Below, one piece after another: positions 13,643-13,669 of a DNA stretch of 13,669 bases. The notes below the pieces were generated by a model. That model was not told the DNA's origin and did no database searches. It was given only the letters and a program-made list of their open reading frames with translations. The first letter of the stretch is position 1. Each line of letters begins with the position of its first letter. The DNA lies in assembly GCA_003512525.1 (NCBI GenBank), contig DOQG01000007.1, forward strand, positions 1 to 13,669, read 5' to 3'. The position numbers and the translations under genes were made by a program. The DNA comes from Oscillospiraceae bacterium. Its GTDB lineage: Bacteria > Bacillota > Clostridia > Oscillospirales > Ruminococcaceae.

Positions 13643-13669
13643 ACGGGTTGTAGAAAAAGTCTGTTTTTT

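Noticed and set aside
13622..13669. C-terminal end of a minus-strand gene at the right edge
   Set aside because: Two frames are open to stops near 13630 and 13622, but both would overlap the terminator stem; too short to choose.

Overview
The window looks like a chromosomal segment of an anaerobic, low- to mid-GC Clostridia bacterium, probably of the Ruminococcaceae/Oscillospiraceae type. The basis is indirect: purine-rich Shine-Dalgarno sites, sigma-A-type promoters with 17-bp spacers, a sodium-pumping decarboxylase membrane unit, a Cache-type chemoreceptor and a Cache/PAS/GGDEF sensor, and a MutS-like ATPase of a type I recall from clostridia. The genus cannot be fixed from sequence alone.

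Layout from left to right. Positions 1-200 hold the 3' end of a tRNA-like sequence (T arm, acceptor strand, encoded CCA) followed at once by a strong terminator; a full tRNA cannot be folded, so it may be a remnant or attachment site at the edge of an element lying to the left. A consensus promoter at 275-303 then drives a MutS-type ATPase without a mismatch-recognition domain and a small HEAT-repeat protein. A bidirectional terminator separates these from a minus-strand pair, a Wzx-like flippase and a sugar-transfer-associated ATP-grasp enzyme, which fit cell-surface polysaccharide work. Upstream of that pair is the wreck of an MFS transporter: promoter, RBS, N-terminal helix and C-terminal helices survive, but the middle is deleted and the two ends are out of frame.

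From 5919 a divergent extended -10 promoter drives a membrane diguanylate cyclase (Cache sensor, HAMP, PAS, GGDEF) with an odd 5' leader, then, past a terminator, a GNAT acetyltransferase. Convergent to these is a minus-strand operon for the gamma and beta subunits of a sodium-translocating decarboxylase; no carboxyltransferase or biotin carrier is present here. The right end is a large methyl-accepting chemotaxis protein with its own promoter and terminator and an unusual C-terminal extension of about 220 residues containing three 29-residue repeats, two of them almost identical in DNA.

Functionally the window is a set of small independent transcription units. Two are sensory (c-di-GMP production and chemoreception, both with extracellular Cache domains), one is bioenergetic, one serves surface polysaccharide, and one is a MutS-like/HEAT pair of unknown role. 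I see no phage genes, CRISPR array or insertion sequence. No clearly new multi-gene system stands out; the best leads are the MutS-like/HEAT pair, the flippase/ATP-grasp pair, the repeated tail of the chemoreceptor, the leader of the GGDEF gene and the tRNA-like remnant.
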